This document shows positions 25,838-34,452 of a DNA stretch of 64,000 nucleotides, in pieces. The stretch comes from Streptomyces sp. cf386. GTDB taxonomy: Bacteria; Actinomycetota; Actinomycetes; Streptomycetales; Streptomycetaceae. The first letter of the stretch is position 1. Each line of letters opens with the position of its first letter. Made by a program: the position numbers and the translations under genes. The stretch lies in the NCBI RefSeq assembly GCF_900103585.1, contig NZ_FNHV01000009.1, positions 216,052 through 280,051 of the forward strand, in the 5' to 3' direction. Under the pieces are notes generated by a model. It was not told the DNA's origin, made no database searches, and saw only the letters and a program-made list of their open reading frames with translations.

Positions 25838-27129
25838 GGCTGGACTCCCTTCAGCATCAGCTCGGCCAGGTCGAGATCGATGCCCTCGGGCCAGTCGCCC
25901 CCGGTGCGGTAGCCACTGCCGTAGCCGGCCGTGCACACCGGCGGGCACAGCAGGTCACCGCCGCCCCCGGACGGCGCCGAGGGGGAGGAGGACGGCACGC
26001 CCGGCAGGGCGGTGGGTGTGGGTACGCCCGGCACCTCCGGGAGATCCGGTACGTCCGGCAGGTCAGGGGTCTCGGGCAGCTCGGGGCCCTGGGTGTCCCC
26101 GTCGTCGTCCCGGTCGCCGCCCGGCTCGTCCGTCAGGTTGCCGTAGATCCCCGCCAGGTCCAGGTCCGCCGTGATGTGCAGGTTGACGTAGTCCCCCTTG
26201 ATGGCGTCCACCGCGTTGCGTGGGAACGGGTAGGTCGTCAGCAGTTCGAGGGAGTTGGGCAGGTCGTCGCCAGCCTTGTTCAGCTGCCGCAGAATCGGCC
26301 GCAGCGCCCTGAGGTTGGCGACCGTGTCCTCGTGCGAGGCGTTGATGACCCTGGTGCCCGTCCTGCCGAGCTTCGACAGGGCCGTCAGCATTCTTGTCAG
26401 GTCGCGCCGCTGGTCCGCCAGCACCTTCAGCGCCGGTGGCATCGCGTCCACCGCCTCGGCGATGGTCTTCTTTTCCTTGCCGAGGCGCTTGGACAGCCGG
26501 TCCACGGCCTCCAGGGCCCGGACGATGTCCTTCTTCTGCTCGTCCAGGCCGCCCAGGAAGACATTCAGCTCCTTGAGCAGGGACTTCACCCGGTTCTCCC
26601 GGCCCTCCAGCGCCTTGTTCAGCTCCACGGTGATCGTCTTGAGCTGGGCCACCCCGCCGCCGTTGAGCAGGGCCGACAGCGCGGACAACACCTCCTCGAT
26701 CTCCGGGTTGCGGCCGCTGCGGGACAGCGGGATCACATCGCCGTCGGCGAGACGGCCGACCGGTTCCGCCCCCATCGGCTTCGACAGCGCCACGTATTTC
26801 TCGCCCAGCATGCTGGTCTGGCGTAGCTCCGCTATCGCGTTGGCCGGCAGCTTCACCGAGTCGGCCACACGGAGGTGCACGCGTGCGTGCCAGCCGTCCA
26901 GTTCCACCTTCTCGACCGCGCCGACCGTCACGTGGTTGACCTTCACCGCCGACTGCGGCACCAGGTCGAGGACGTCACGGAACTCGACGGTGACGTGGTA
27001 CGCCTTGCCGTCCGAGGCGGCGCCGCCGGGCAGTCGGACGTCGTACCAGCCGTTGAAGTCGCAGGCGGAGAGGAGCAGTGTTCCTGCCGCCGCCCAGGCG
27101 ACCGCCCCGCCCTTGCGCAGAGCCCTCAT
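25834..27129 (-). CDS. mceE: Mce-family lipoprotein, MceE-like
   Basis: 431 aa from ATG 27129 (ATGA overlap). Signal peptide with lipobox LSAC at about residue 20-23, as expected for MceE/LprK. MCE domain follows (VEFRDVLDLVPQSAVKVNHVTVGAV), then a helical region. A long C-terminal acidic proline-rich tail (PELPETPDLPDVPDLPEV, VPTPTALPGVP) ends in a Cys pair segment LLCPPVCTAGYGSG. The tail is unusual in length and resembles those of the nearby sigma factor and transglycosylase. Confidence 0.9.
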   Translation of the reverse strand: MRALRKGGAVAWAAAGTLLLSACDFNGWYDVRLPGGAASDGKAYHVTVEFRDVLDLVPQSAVKVNHVTVGAVEKVELDGWHARVHLRVADSVKLPANAIAELRQTSMLGEKYVALSKPMGAEPVGRLADGDVIPLSRSGRNPEIEEVLSALSALLNGGGVAQLKTITVELNKALEGRENRVKSLLKELNVFLGGLDEQKKDIVRALEAVDRLSKRLGKEKKTIAEAVDAMPPALKVLADQRRDLTRMLTALSKLGRTGTRVINASHEDTVANLRALRPILRQLNKAGDDLPNSLELLTTYPFPRNAVDAIKGDYVNLHITADLDLAGIYGNLTDEPGGDRDDDGDTQGPELPETPDLPDVPDLPEVPGVPTPTALPGVPSSSPSAPSGGGGDLLCPPVCTAGYGSGYRTGGDWPEGIDLDLAELMLKGVQP

Positions 27130-28268
27130 GCGCTCGCCCCCAGGATTCCGCCGAGCGTGCGATCGACCGTGCCCGTGACCGCCGCGCCGCCGCCATGCGG
27201 CACTTCCGGCAGGGAGTCGAAGAGCTCCCGCAGCTCGCCGCAGTCCGGGTTCTCGCCGCCCTCGTCCCCCGTCGTCCTGAGCACCGAGCACAGCAGTGCC
27301 GCCGGATCCTGCGCCTGGTCGGCGTTGTTGCGGGTGTCGAGGGTGCCGGCCGACGGGTTGTACGCGTTGTTGAGGTTCGACATGCCGGTCGGGGCCACCT
27401 CCAACAGCTCTTCCAGCGCCGCCCGTTGGGTGACGAGCACCTTGGTCACCTTGCTGAGCCCCTCCACGTTCGCGGTCAGCGACTTCCTGTTCCTCTTCAC
27501 GAAGTCGGACACGTCGCCGAGCGCCGCCCCGAGGTTCTTCAGTGCCGCCGCCAAGTCCTCGCGCTCGGCGGCGAGTTGGCCCGCGACCTTCGCGAGGCTG
27601 CTGTTGAAGGACCGCACGCTCTTGTCGTCGGCCGCCAGCGCCGCCGTGAACACCTGGAGGTTGCGGATCGTGCCGAACAGGTCCGTGCGGCCGTCGGAGA
27701 GGGTCGCGACCGCCTGCGAGAGGTCCTCGACCGTCTGGTGGAGGTTCTCGCCCTGGCCGTCCAGGTTGTCGGCGCTCACCCCGAGCAGCCGGGACAGGGC
27801 GCCGTCCTTGTTGGCGCCCTCGGGGCCCAGCGCCTCGGCCGTGGTGTGGAGGCTGTCGAAGACACGGTCCAGTTCGACGGGTACGGCCGTACGCGACTCG
27901 GGGATCTCGTCCCCGTCCCGCAGCACCGGACCGTCGCCCCGGTACACCGGCAGCAGCTGCACGTAACGGTCGCTGACCACCGAGGAGTTGATGATGGCCG
28001 CCTGCGCGGACGCCGGTACCTTGCGGTCCGCGTCGTACTCCAGCTCCACCCGCACCCGGCCGCCCTCCGGCGTGATCGTCCTGACCTCGCCGATGCGGAC
28101 GCCGAGGACGCGGACGTCCGAGCCCGGGTAGATGCCGACCGTGCGCGGGAAGTACGCCGTGACACGGACCGGCTCGGGGCGCGGCCACAGGACGTAGGCG
28201 AGCGCGGCGACCAGGGACAGTGCGGTGAGCAGGGCCAGCCGCTTTCTCAGCCTGACAGGGATCCTCAC
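27126..28268 (-). CDS. mceD: Mce-family protein, MceD-like
   Basis: 380 aa from GTG 28268 (GTGA overlap with mceC). N-terminal transmembrane helix (LALLTALSLVAALAYVL), MCE domain with VTAYFPRTVGIYPGSDVRV and VRIGEVRTITPEGG, then a long helical region of heptad-like character to about residue 300. Subunit of the lipid transport channel. Fourth in the A-F series. Confidence 0.9.
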   Translation of the reverse strand: MRIPVRLRKRLALLTALSLVAALAYVLWPRPEPVRVTAYFPRTVGIYPGSDVRVLGVRIGEVRTITPEGGRVRVELEYDADRKVPASAQAAIINSSVVSDRYVQLLPVYRGDGPVLRDGDEIPESRTAVPVELDRVFDSLHTTAEALGPEGANKDGALSRLLGVSADNLDGQGENLHQTVEDLSQAVATLSDGRTDLFGTIRNLQVFTAALAADDKSVRSFNSSLAKVAGQLAAEREDLAAALKNLGAALGDVSDFVKRNRKSLTANVEGLSKVTKVLVTQRAALEELLEVAPTGMSNLNNAYNPSAGTLDTRNNADQAQDPAALLCSVLRTTGDEGGENPDCGELRELFDSLPEVPHGGGAAVTGTVDRTLGGILGASA

Positions 28269-29452
28269 TGTGCCCCTCCCGTCCGCGGCGCCACCGGAGC
28301 GGCGACCAGGTTCTGCACGTAGGAGTCGAACCAGCGGCCGTTGCCGAGGGTGTTGGTGAAGAGCCGGACGTAGGGCGCCATGAGCTTGATGCTCCGGTCC
28401 AGGCTCGACTGGTTCCGTTCCAGCATGTCCACCACGCGGTTCAGGCCCTCCAGTGCGGGCCCGATCTCCTTGTCGTTGTCCTGGACCAGGCCGGAGAGCT
28501 GGATGCCGAGCGCGGCGGAGCTCTTCAGCAGGTTGTGGATCGCCTCCCGCCGCCTGCTGATCTCCCGGAACAGCTTGTCGCCGTCCTTGACCAGGGCGGT
28601 GAAGTCCGCCGAGCGGTCGGCCAGGACGCCCGTCACGCCGTTCGCGTGGTCGAGCAGCTCGCGCAGCGCCTTGTCGCGGGAGGCCACCGTGCGGGAGATC
28701 TGCGACAGGCCCTTGATGGACGCCCGTACCTCCGAAGGGGAGTCCTCGAAGGTGGTGGAGATGGTGTCCAGGGCCTTCGCCACGCGGTCGGTGTCGATCT
28801 CCTCCGCTGTCGTGGTGAGGTCGCTGAAAGCCTGTACGACGTCGTACGCGGGGACGGTGCGCCTCAGCGGTATCTCGCTGCCGGGTGCCAACTGGCCCCG
28901 GCCCTCGGGGTGCAGGGCGAGGTACTTCGCGCCGAGGATCGTCTTGACCCGGATCGACGCCCCGGTCTCGGTGCCGAAGCCCGGCTCACCCTTGATCCTG
29001 AAGGTGACCTTGACGTGGTCGCCGTCCAGGTCGACCTCCTTGACCTTGCCGACCTTGACCCCGGCGATCCGCACCTCGTCGCCCGGCTTGAGACCGCCCG
29101 CCTCCGCGAAGGCCGCGCTGTACGTCTCGCCGCCGCCGATGACCGGCAGCCGGTCGGCGTTGAACGCGGCCACGGCCAGCAGCGCGAGGATCGTGAGGCC
29201 GATCGCGCCGATGACGACGGGGTTGCGGTCGCGGAAGGGGCCGAGGTGCGGGCGGCGGAGCCGAATCCTCGGCAGCTTCGGCGGCTCGACGCGCACCTTG
29301 ATCATCGGCCGCGGGCGGCTCGGGCGCGGCTTCCGGCGCGGCAGGAGCCGTACCTTCGGCAGACGTGTCCTCGGCAGGCTCGGCAGGCTCGGCAGTTTCG
29401 GCGGCTCGACGCGCACCTTGAACAGCGGCTCCGGACGGGTTTTACGGCTCAT
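28265..29452 (-). CDS. mceC: Mce-family protein, MceC-like, with duplicated basic N-terminus
   Basis: 395 aa from ATG 29452 (ATGA overlap). Before its transmembrane helix (VVIGAIGLTILALLAVAAF, about residues 79-97) is an unusually long basic, Pro-rich cytoplasmic region in which KVRVEPPKLP occurs twice (about residues 12-21 and 51-60). The DNA repeats too (about 29269-29301 and 29391-29421). The MCE domain (YSAAFAEAGGLKPGDEVRIA) and helical domain follow as in its paralogues. Confidence 0.9.
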   Translation of the reverse strand: MSRKTRPEPLFKVRVEPPKLPSLPSLPRTRLPKVRLLPRRKPRPSRPRPMIKVRVEPPKLPRIRLRRPHLGPFRDRNPVVIGAIGLTILALLAVAAFNADRLPVIGGGETYSAAFAEAGGLKPGDEVRIAGVKVGKVKEVDLDGDHVKVTFRIKGEPGFGTETGASIRVKTILGAKYLALHPEGRGQLAPGSEIPLRRTVPAYDVVQAFSDLTTTAEEIDTDRVAKALDTISTTFEDSPSEVRASIKGLSQISRTVASRDKALRELLDHANGVTGVLADRSADFTALVKDGDKLFREISRRREAIHNLLKSSAALGIQLSGLVQDNDKEIGPALEGLNRVVDMLERNQSSLDRSIKLMAPYVRLFTNTLGNGRWFDSYVQNLVAAPVAPRTGGAQ

Positions 29453-30489
29453 GCCCCGCACCTCGCCCTCGCCACGTGCAGGTCTGGCGTGAGCACCTGC
29501 TTCGTCTTCGGCAGCACGATCCGGCCGTCGAAGTCGCAGAGGTAGAAGTTGAACCACGAGCCGTAGGACGCCGTTCCCGTCAGCTCGTTCAGCTTGTTCG
29601 GCAGCCGCTTCAGCACGCCCTCCACCGTCTTCTCGTTGTCGTTCAGCGTTCCGGTGAGTTCGGTCAGCTCGGCGATGTCGTCCCGCAGCGGTGGACGCGC
29701 GTCCTTCAACAGCCCTGAGGTGGCCTCCGTCAGGTCGCCGATGCTCACCAGCGAGCGGCCGATGGGCTTGCGGTCGGCGGACAGGCCCGAGATCACCCGG
29801 CGCAGCTGCTCGATCAGGCCGGAGAAGCGGGTGCCCCGGTCGTCCAGCGTCTCCAGCACGGTGTTCAGGTTGTCGATCACCGAGCCGATCAGCTGGTCGC
29901 GGCCGGCCAGTGTCGAGGTGAGCGACGCCGTGTGCACGAGCAGGCTGTTGACGGTGCCGCCCTCGCCCTGGAGTGTCTTGATGATCTCGGTGGCGAGCTG
30001 GTTGACGTCCTTCGGGCTGAGCGCGGCGAACAGCGGCTTGAAGCCGTTCAGCAACGCGTTGAGGTCCAACGCCGGCTGGGTGCGCGACAGCGGGATGGTC
30101 GCGCCCGGCCGCAACGGGCGGCTGCCGTCGCCCGTGCCCTCGGTCAGCGCGACGTAGCGCTGCCCGACCAGGTTGCGGTACCGGATGACGGCGCCCGTGC
30201 CGGTGAGCAGTGGCCGGTCCTCGCTGACCGTGAAGGTGACCTCGGCCAGCGTCCGGTCCTTGATCCGGATGCCCTCGACCTCGCCGACCCGCACCCCGGC
30301 CACCCGGATGTCGTCGCCCTCCTCCAGGCCGGTGACGTCGCTGAAGACCGCGCGGTAGCGATCCTCCGGGGTGAAGGAGATGTTCACGATGGTGGCGGCG
30401 AGCAGGGCCGTCGCCAGGATGGTCACCAGCGCGAAGACGCTGAACTTGATGAGGGGAACGGCGGTCTGCCGTGCGCCTGCGGTTCTCAT
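29449..30489 (-). CDS. mceB: Mce-family protein, MceB-like
   Basis: 346 aa from ATG 30489 (ATGA overlap with mceA). N-terminal transmembrane helix (FSVFALVTILATALLAATIV), MCE domain (YRAVFSDVTGLEEGDDIRVAG) and helical region. The C-terminus contains NFYLCDFDGRIVLP, a conserved end segment of MceB-type proteins. Second of six mce genes. Confidence 0.9.
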   Translation of the reverse strand: MRTAGARQTAVPLIKFSVFALVTILATALLAATIVNISFTPEDRYRAVFSDVTGLEEGDDIRVAGVRVGEVEGIRIKDRTLAEVTFTVSEDRPLLTGTGAVIRYRNLVGQRYVALTEGTGDGSRPLRPGATIPLSRTQPALDLNALLNGFKPLFAALSPKDVNQLATEIIKTLQGEGGTVNSLLVHTASLTSTLAGRDQLIGSVIDNLNTVLETLDDRGTRFSGLIEQLRRVISGLSADRKPIGRSLVSIGDLTEATSGLLKDARPPLRDDIAELTELTGTLNDNEKTVEGVLKRLPNKLNELTGTASYGSWFNFYLCDFDGRIVLPKTKQVLTPDLHVARARCGA

Positions 30490-31760
30490 GCGACGGTCAC
30501 CGCCGTCCCGCGCGCCATCGGCCCGAACAGCAGCGTCGCGACCGGCGGCACCTCGTCGGCGGGCACGCCCAGGACCGGGGCCACGAGCGAGCCGACGGCC
30601 CGCTGCTCGGCCCGGGTGGCGGACACGCCGAGCGGGCCGCCCGAGGACGAACTCGGCTTCTTGGAACCGTCGTTGAGGTGGGCGCCCGGTGCCGGCACCC
30701 GAGGGTGCGACAGACCGTGACAGTTCGGCCCCGACCGCTCGCCGTAACGTGGCTCCTCGCCCGGTTCGTACGCCCCTTGCGGCCGTACGACCTCCAGCGT
30801 GATGTGCATCTTCCCGCCCCGGAACGCCTCCTCCGAGGCCTTCTCCTGCCGGACCAGTCCGGCCAGCAGGCACGGGTACTCGGGGGAGTAGCGGGCGAAC
30901 AGCTCCAGGGTCGGGCGGGAGACCTGGCCGAGGGTGATCAGCCGGCCGCCGTTCGCGTCGAGGAAGTCCTGCGCCGTGCCCGCGACGGTCGCCGTGGTCT
31001 TCAGCGCCGCCGCCAGCCGGTCCTTCTGGTCGACGATCGTGCGGCTCGTGGTGACGGTGTTGCGCAGGATCTCCATCAGGTCGGGTGCCGCGTCGCCGTA
31101 CGTCTCGGCCACCTCGGCGAAGCGGGCGATGTTCTCGGTGAGGGACGGCAGATGGGGGTTGAGGCGGCTCAGGTAGGCCTCCAGGCGTGTGAGGTTGTCG
31201 CCGATGCGGTCGCCGCGGCCGTCGAGGGCGGTGGCGATGGCGGAGAGCGTGGCGTTGAGCTTGCCGGGCTGGACGGTGCGCAGCAGGGGCAGCAGGTCGT
31301 TCATCAGCTGCTGTACCTCGATGCCGACGCGGGTGCGGTCCTGGGTGATGACGTCACCGGCGCGGATCGGGCGGGCCGACGAGGAGCCGGCGCCGGCGGG
31401 CGGCACCAGGTCGACGTACTTCTCGCCGAACAGCGTCTTGGGCAGCAGCCGCGCGTGCACGTCGGACGGGATGTACGCGACGTGCTCCGGCTTGAGCGCG
31501 ATGTCCAGCCGCGCCTTCGTCCCGTCGGCGTGCACCTCGCGCACCTCGCCGACCAGCAGCCCGCGCAGCTTCACGTCGGCGCGCGGGTCGAGCTGGTTGC
31601 CGAGGCTGTCGGCCTCCAGCGTGATCCGCACGACCGGCGTGAACGCCTGCCGGTAGACGGCGACCGACAGGGACAGCAGCAGGGCGAGCACGGCGAGGAA
31701 GACGATGCCGTACAGCCGTAGTCTCAGCACTCTCATACGCGCCCTCATCCGGCGGCTCAC
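30486..31760 (-). CDS. mceA: Mce-family protein, MceA-like
   Basis: 424 aa from GTG 31760, chosen for its GTGA overlap with the upstream permease; ATGs a few codons later are also possible. One transmembrane helix (IVFLAVLALLLSLSVAVY), MCE domain (ITLEADSLGNQLDPRADVKL, GLLVGEVREV), helical domain and a C-terminal extension with a Ser-rich stretch. First of six consecutive MCE proteins, directly after the permease pair, as in all actinobacterial mce operons. Confidence 0.9.
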   Translation of the reverse strand: MSRRMRARMRVLRLRLYGIVFLAVLALLLSLSVAVYRQAFTPVVRITLEADSLGNQLDPRADVKLRGLLVGEVREVHADGTKARLDIALKPEHVAYIPSDVHARLLPKTLFGEKYVDLVPPAGAGSSSARPIRAGDVITQDRTRVGIEVQQLMNDLLPLLRTVQPGKLNATLSAIATALDGRGDRIGDNLTRLEAYLSRLNPHLPSLTENIARFAEVAETYGDAAPDLMEILRNTVTTSRTIVDQKDRLAAALKTTATVAGTAQDFLDANGGRLITLGQVSRPTLELFARYSPEYPCLLAGLVRQEKASEEAFRGGKMHITLEVVRPQGAYEPGEEPRYGERSGPNCHGLSHPRVPAPGAHLNDGSKKPSSSSGGPLGVSATRAEQRAVGSLVAPVLGVPADEVPPVATLLFGPMARGTAVTVA

Positions 31761-32572
31761 CCCGCGATCCGTACGGTCGTGTTGGCGCCCCAGATCGCGA
31801 GCGACAGGAAGAAGTCCAGGACGTTGATCGCCACGATCGACGTCCGCACCGCACGGCCCACGGCCACGCCGACCCCCGCCGGGCCGCCGCTCGCGTAGTA
31901 GCCGTAGAAGCAGTGGACGAGGATGATCAGGACGGCGAAGACGAGCACTTTCCCGAAGGACCACAGCACGTCCACCGGGGGCAGGTACTGCTGGAAGTAG
32001 TGGTCGTAGGTGCCGGCCGACTGCCCGTAGTAGCCGGTGGTGATGGTGCGGGCGGCCAGGTACGAGGACAGCAGGCCGATCACGTACAGCGGGATGACCG
32101 CGACGAACCCGGCGATCATCCTCGTCGTCACCAGGAACGGCAGCGAGGGCACGCCCATCACTTCGAGCGCGTCGGTCTCCTCGCTGATCCGCATCGCGCC
32201 CAGCTGGGCCGTGAACCCGGCGCCGACGGTCGCCGACAGCGCGAGCCCGGCCACCAGCGGGGCGATCTCCCGGGTGTTGAAGTACGCCGAGAGGAAGGCG
32301 ACGAAGTTGGAGGTGCCGAGCTGGTTGAGGGCCGCGTAGCCCTGGAGGCCCACCTCCGTGCCGGTGAAGAAGGACAGGAAGGCGATCACGCCGACCGTGC
32401 CGCCGACGACGGCCAGGGCTCCGCGCCCGAAGCTCACCTCGGCGAGCAGCCGCAGGATCTCCTTCTTGTAGCGGCGCAGGGTGCGGCCGGTCCATGCCAA
32501 CGAGCGGCCGTAGAAGGAGAGTTGGGTGCCCAGCGCTTCGAGGGAGCGCAGGGGGCGGTCGAGCAGTCTCAT
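31757..32572 (-). CDS. YrbE/MlaE-family permease B
   Basis: 271 aa from ATG 32572. MlaE-type integral membrane protein with five to six hydrophobic segments. Signature segments include GLALSATVGAGFTAQLGAMRI followed by SEETDALEVMGV, the coupling region that contacts the ATPase. Together with permease A it forms the transmembrane part of the Mce lipid transporter. It follows permease A after 3 bases and overlaps mceA. Confidence 0.93.
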   Translation of the reverse strand: MRLLDRPLRSLEALGTQLSFYGRSLAWTGRTLRRYKKEILRLLAEVSFGRGALAVVGGTVGVIAFLSFFTGTEVGLQGYAALNQLGTSNFVAFLSAYFNTREIAPLVAGLALSATVGAGFTAQLGAMRISEETDALEVMGVPSLPFLVTTRMIAGFVAVIPLYVIGLLSSYLAARTITTGYYGQSAGTYDHYFQQYLPPVDVLWSFGKVLVFAVLIILVHCFYGYYASGGPAGVGVAVGRAVRTSIVAINVLDFFLSLAIWGANTTVRIAG

Positions 32573-32575
32573 CGG

Positions 32576-33346
32576 CTAACCCCTCTGCGGGACGACCTGG
32601 AAGTACACCGCGGTCATCACGAAGTTCGTCACGAACAGCAACATGAAGGTGATCACCACCGACTGGTTCACCGCGTCGCCCACGCCCTTCGGGCCGCCCT
32701 TCGCGGTGAGCCCTTTGTACGAGGCGACGATCGCCGCGATCGCGCCGAAGACGAGCGCCTTGATCTCGGCCGCCCACAGGTCGGAGAGCTGGGCGAGGGT
32801 GGTGAAGGAGGCGAGGTAGGCGCCCGGAGTGCCGTTCTGCAGGACGACGTTGAAGAAATAGCCGCCCGCCACGCCGACCACCGACACCAGGCCGTTGAGC
32901 AGCACCGCCACCAGCATCGACGCCAGCACGCGCGGGACGACGAGGCGGTGGATGGGGTCGATGCCCAGCACCTGCATCGCGTCGATCTCGTCCCGTATCT
33001 TCCGGGCGCCCAGGTCCGCGCAGATCGCGGTGCCGCCGGCGCCCGCGATCAGCAGCGCGGTGACGATCGGCGAGGCCTCGCGCAGCACGGCCAGCACGGA
33101 GGCGGCGCCCGAGAAGGACTGGGCGCCCAACTGCCGTGTCAGGCTGCCGATCTGGAGGGCGATGACCGCTCCGAAGGGGATGGAGACAAGGGCCGTCGGC
33201 AGGATGGTGACACTCGCGACGAACCACGCCTGCTGAATGAACTCCCTTGCCTGGAACGGCCGTCGGGGGATCGTCCGGACGACGTCCAGCGCCATCGCGA
33301 ACAGGCTCCCCGAGTGCCGCAGCGCTCCGACCGGTGACGGACTCAT
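32576..33346 (-). CDS. YrbE/MlaE-family permease A
   Basis: 256 aa from ATG 33346 (4-base overlap with the ATPase stop). MlaE family: GAGGTAICADLGARKIRDEI followed by DAMQVLGIDPIHRLVVPR is the cytoplasmic coupling motif, between several membrane helices. Paralogue of the next gene. Part of the Mce transporter core. Confidence 0.93.
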   Translation of the reverse strand: MSPSPVGALRHSGSLFAMALDVVRTIPRRPFQAREFIQQAWFVASVTILPTALVSIPFGAVIALQIGSLTRQLGAQSFSGAASVLAVLREASPIVTALLIAGAGGTAICADLGARKIRDEIDAMQVLGIDPIHRLVVPRVLASMLVAVLLNGLVSVVGVAGGYFFNVVLQNGTPGAYLASFTTLAQLSDLWAAEIKALVFGAIAAIVASYKGLTAKGGPKGVGDAVNQSVVITFMLLFVTNFVMTAVYFQVVPQRG

Positions 33347-34290
33347 GCGCTCGCCCCCGCCTTCTGGCGCAGCGCGGCCTCGCGCCGGGCGATCGCCTCC
33401 CAGCGTGGTGGCCGCGGGATGCCCGGCCCCGGCAGCAGGCGGGGAGGAAGAGCCTGGCTGCCGGGAGACCGTGTGCCCTTGTCGGCGTCGCCGAGGGCGG
33501 CCAGCTCCTGCTCGACCTGGGCCGCGTCCTTCTCCTCCGCCATGCCGATCGGTCCCTGCATCCGGCCGTTCAGGAACTGCCGTACGACCGGCTCGTCACT
33601 CGTCAGCAGCTCCTCGCGGGGCCCGAACATCACCAGTTCGCGGCGGAACAGCAGCCCGATGTTGTCCGGGACCTGGCGGGCCGAGGCGATGTCGTGCGTG
33701 ACGATCAGGAAGGTCGCGTCGATCTGGGCGTTCAGGTCGACGATGAGCTGGTTGAGGTAGGCGACGCGGACCGGGTCGAGGCCCGAGTCGGGTTCGTCGA
33801 AGAGGATGATCTCGGGGTCGAGCACCAGGGCCCGGGCCAGTCCCGCCCGCTTCCGCATCCCGCCGGAGATCTCGCCGGGCAGCTTCCCCTCGGCGCCGAT
33901 CAGCCCGACCATGTCCATCTTCTCCAGCACGATGCGCCGGATCTCGCTCTCGGACTTACGGGTGTGCTCGCGCAGCGGGAAGGCGATGTTGTCGTACAGG
34001 TTCATCGAGCCGAACAGCGCACCGTCCTGGAACAGCACGCCGAAGAGCTTCCGCACCTCGTAGAGGTCGTGCTCCCGGAGCTTGGTGATGTCCCGGCCGG
34101 CGACCTTCACCGACCCCCGCTCCGGCTTCAGCAGTCCGACGAGCGTCTTGAGGAACACCGACTTGCCCGTGCCCGAGGGGCCGAGCATGACCGAGACCTC
34201 CCCGGCGGGCAGCGTCAGCGAGACGTCCTGCCAGATGACCTGGTGACCGAAGGACTTGGTCAGCCCTTCCACACAGATCTCGACACCCAT
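33343..34290 (-). CDS. Mce transporter ATPase (Mkl/MlaF type)
   Basis: 315 aa from ATG 34290, which has AAGGG about 9 nt upstream; an in-frame GTG at 34299 overlaps that site and is less likely. Walker A GPSGTGKS, signature EISGGMRKRAGLARAL, Walker B IILFDEPDSGLDP and H-loop VTHDI are complete. The EISGGM form is typical of MlaF/Mkl ATPases that drive Mce systems. The C-terminal ~70 residues are an extension found in actinobacterial members. First gene of the operon, 37 bp after a promoter-like element shared with the transglycosylase gene. Confidence 0.93.
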   Translation of the reverse strand: MGVEICVEGLTKSFGHQVIWQDVSLTLPAGEVSVMLGPSGTGKSVFLKTLVGLLKPERGSVKVAGRDITKLREHDLYEVRKLFGVLFQDGALFGSMNLYDNIAFPLREHTRKSESEIRRIVLEKMDMVGLIGAEGKLPGEISGGMRKRAGLARALVLDPEIILFDEPDSGLDPVRVAYLNQLIVDLNAQIDATFLIVTHDIASARQVPDNIGLLFRRELVMFGPREELLTSDEPVVRQFLNGRMQGPIGMAEEKDAAQVEQELAALGDADKGTRSPGSQALPPRLLPGPGIPRPPRWEAIARREAALRQKAGASA

Positions 34291-34326
34291 CCGGTCCACC
34301 CTTCAGCCCGCGGAGCAGCTCTGACA

Positions 34327-34360
34327 TCTGCTCTACGGGGAGGGGCGGGGCGTCCGTCGC
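34327..34360 (-). promoter_or_regulatory. Candidate ECF-type promoter of the Mce operon
   Basis: On the minus strand, GCGACGGAC then a 12-nt less conserved spacer then CCCGTAGAGCAGA. 29 of 34 bases match the element at 36690-36723, with mismatches only in the spacer and with identical spacing. Distance to the ATPase start is 36 nt. CGTAG resembles the CGT-type -10 of ECF sigma promoters; exact -35 assignment is uncertain. Confidence 0.6.
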
Positions 34361-34452
34361 TCGCGTTGCGGATTTTTTCCGGGCGGGTTTCCGGTCGATG
34401 GTTTCGTGATGATTTACGGCCGTATGTCCGGCGGTTGTATGTCCGGAGCCTG

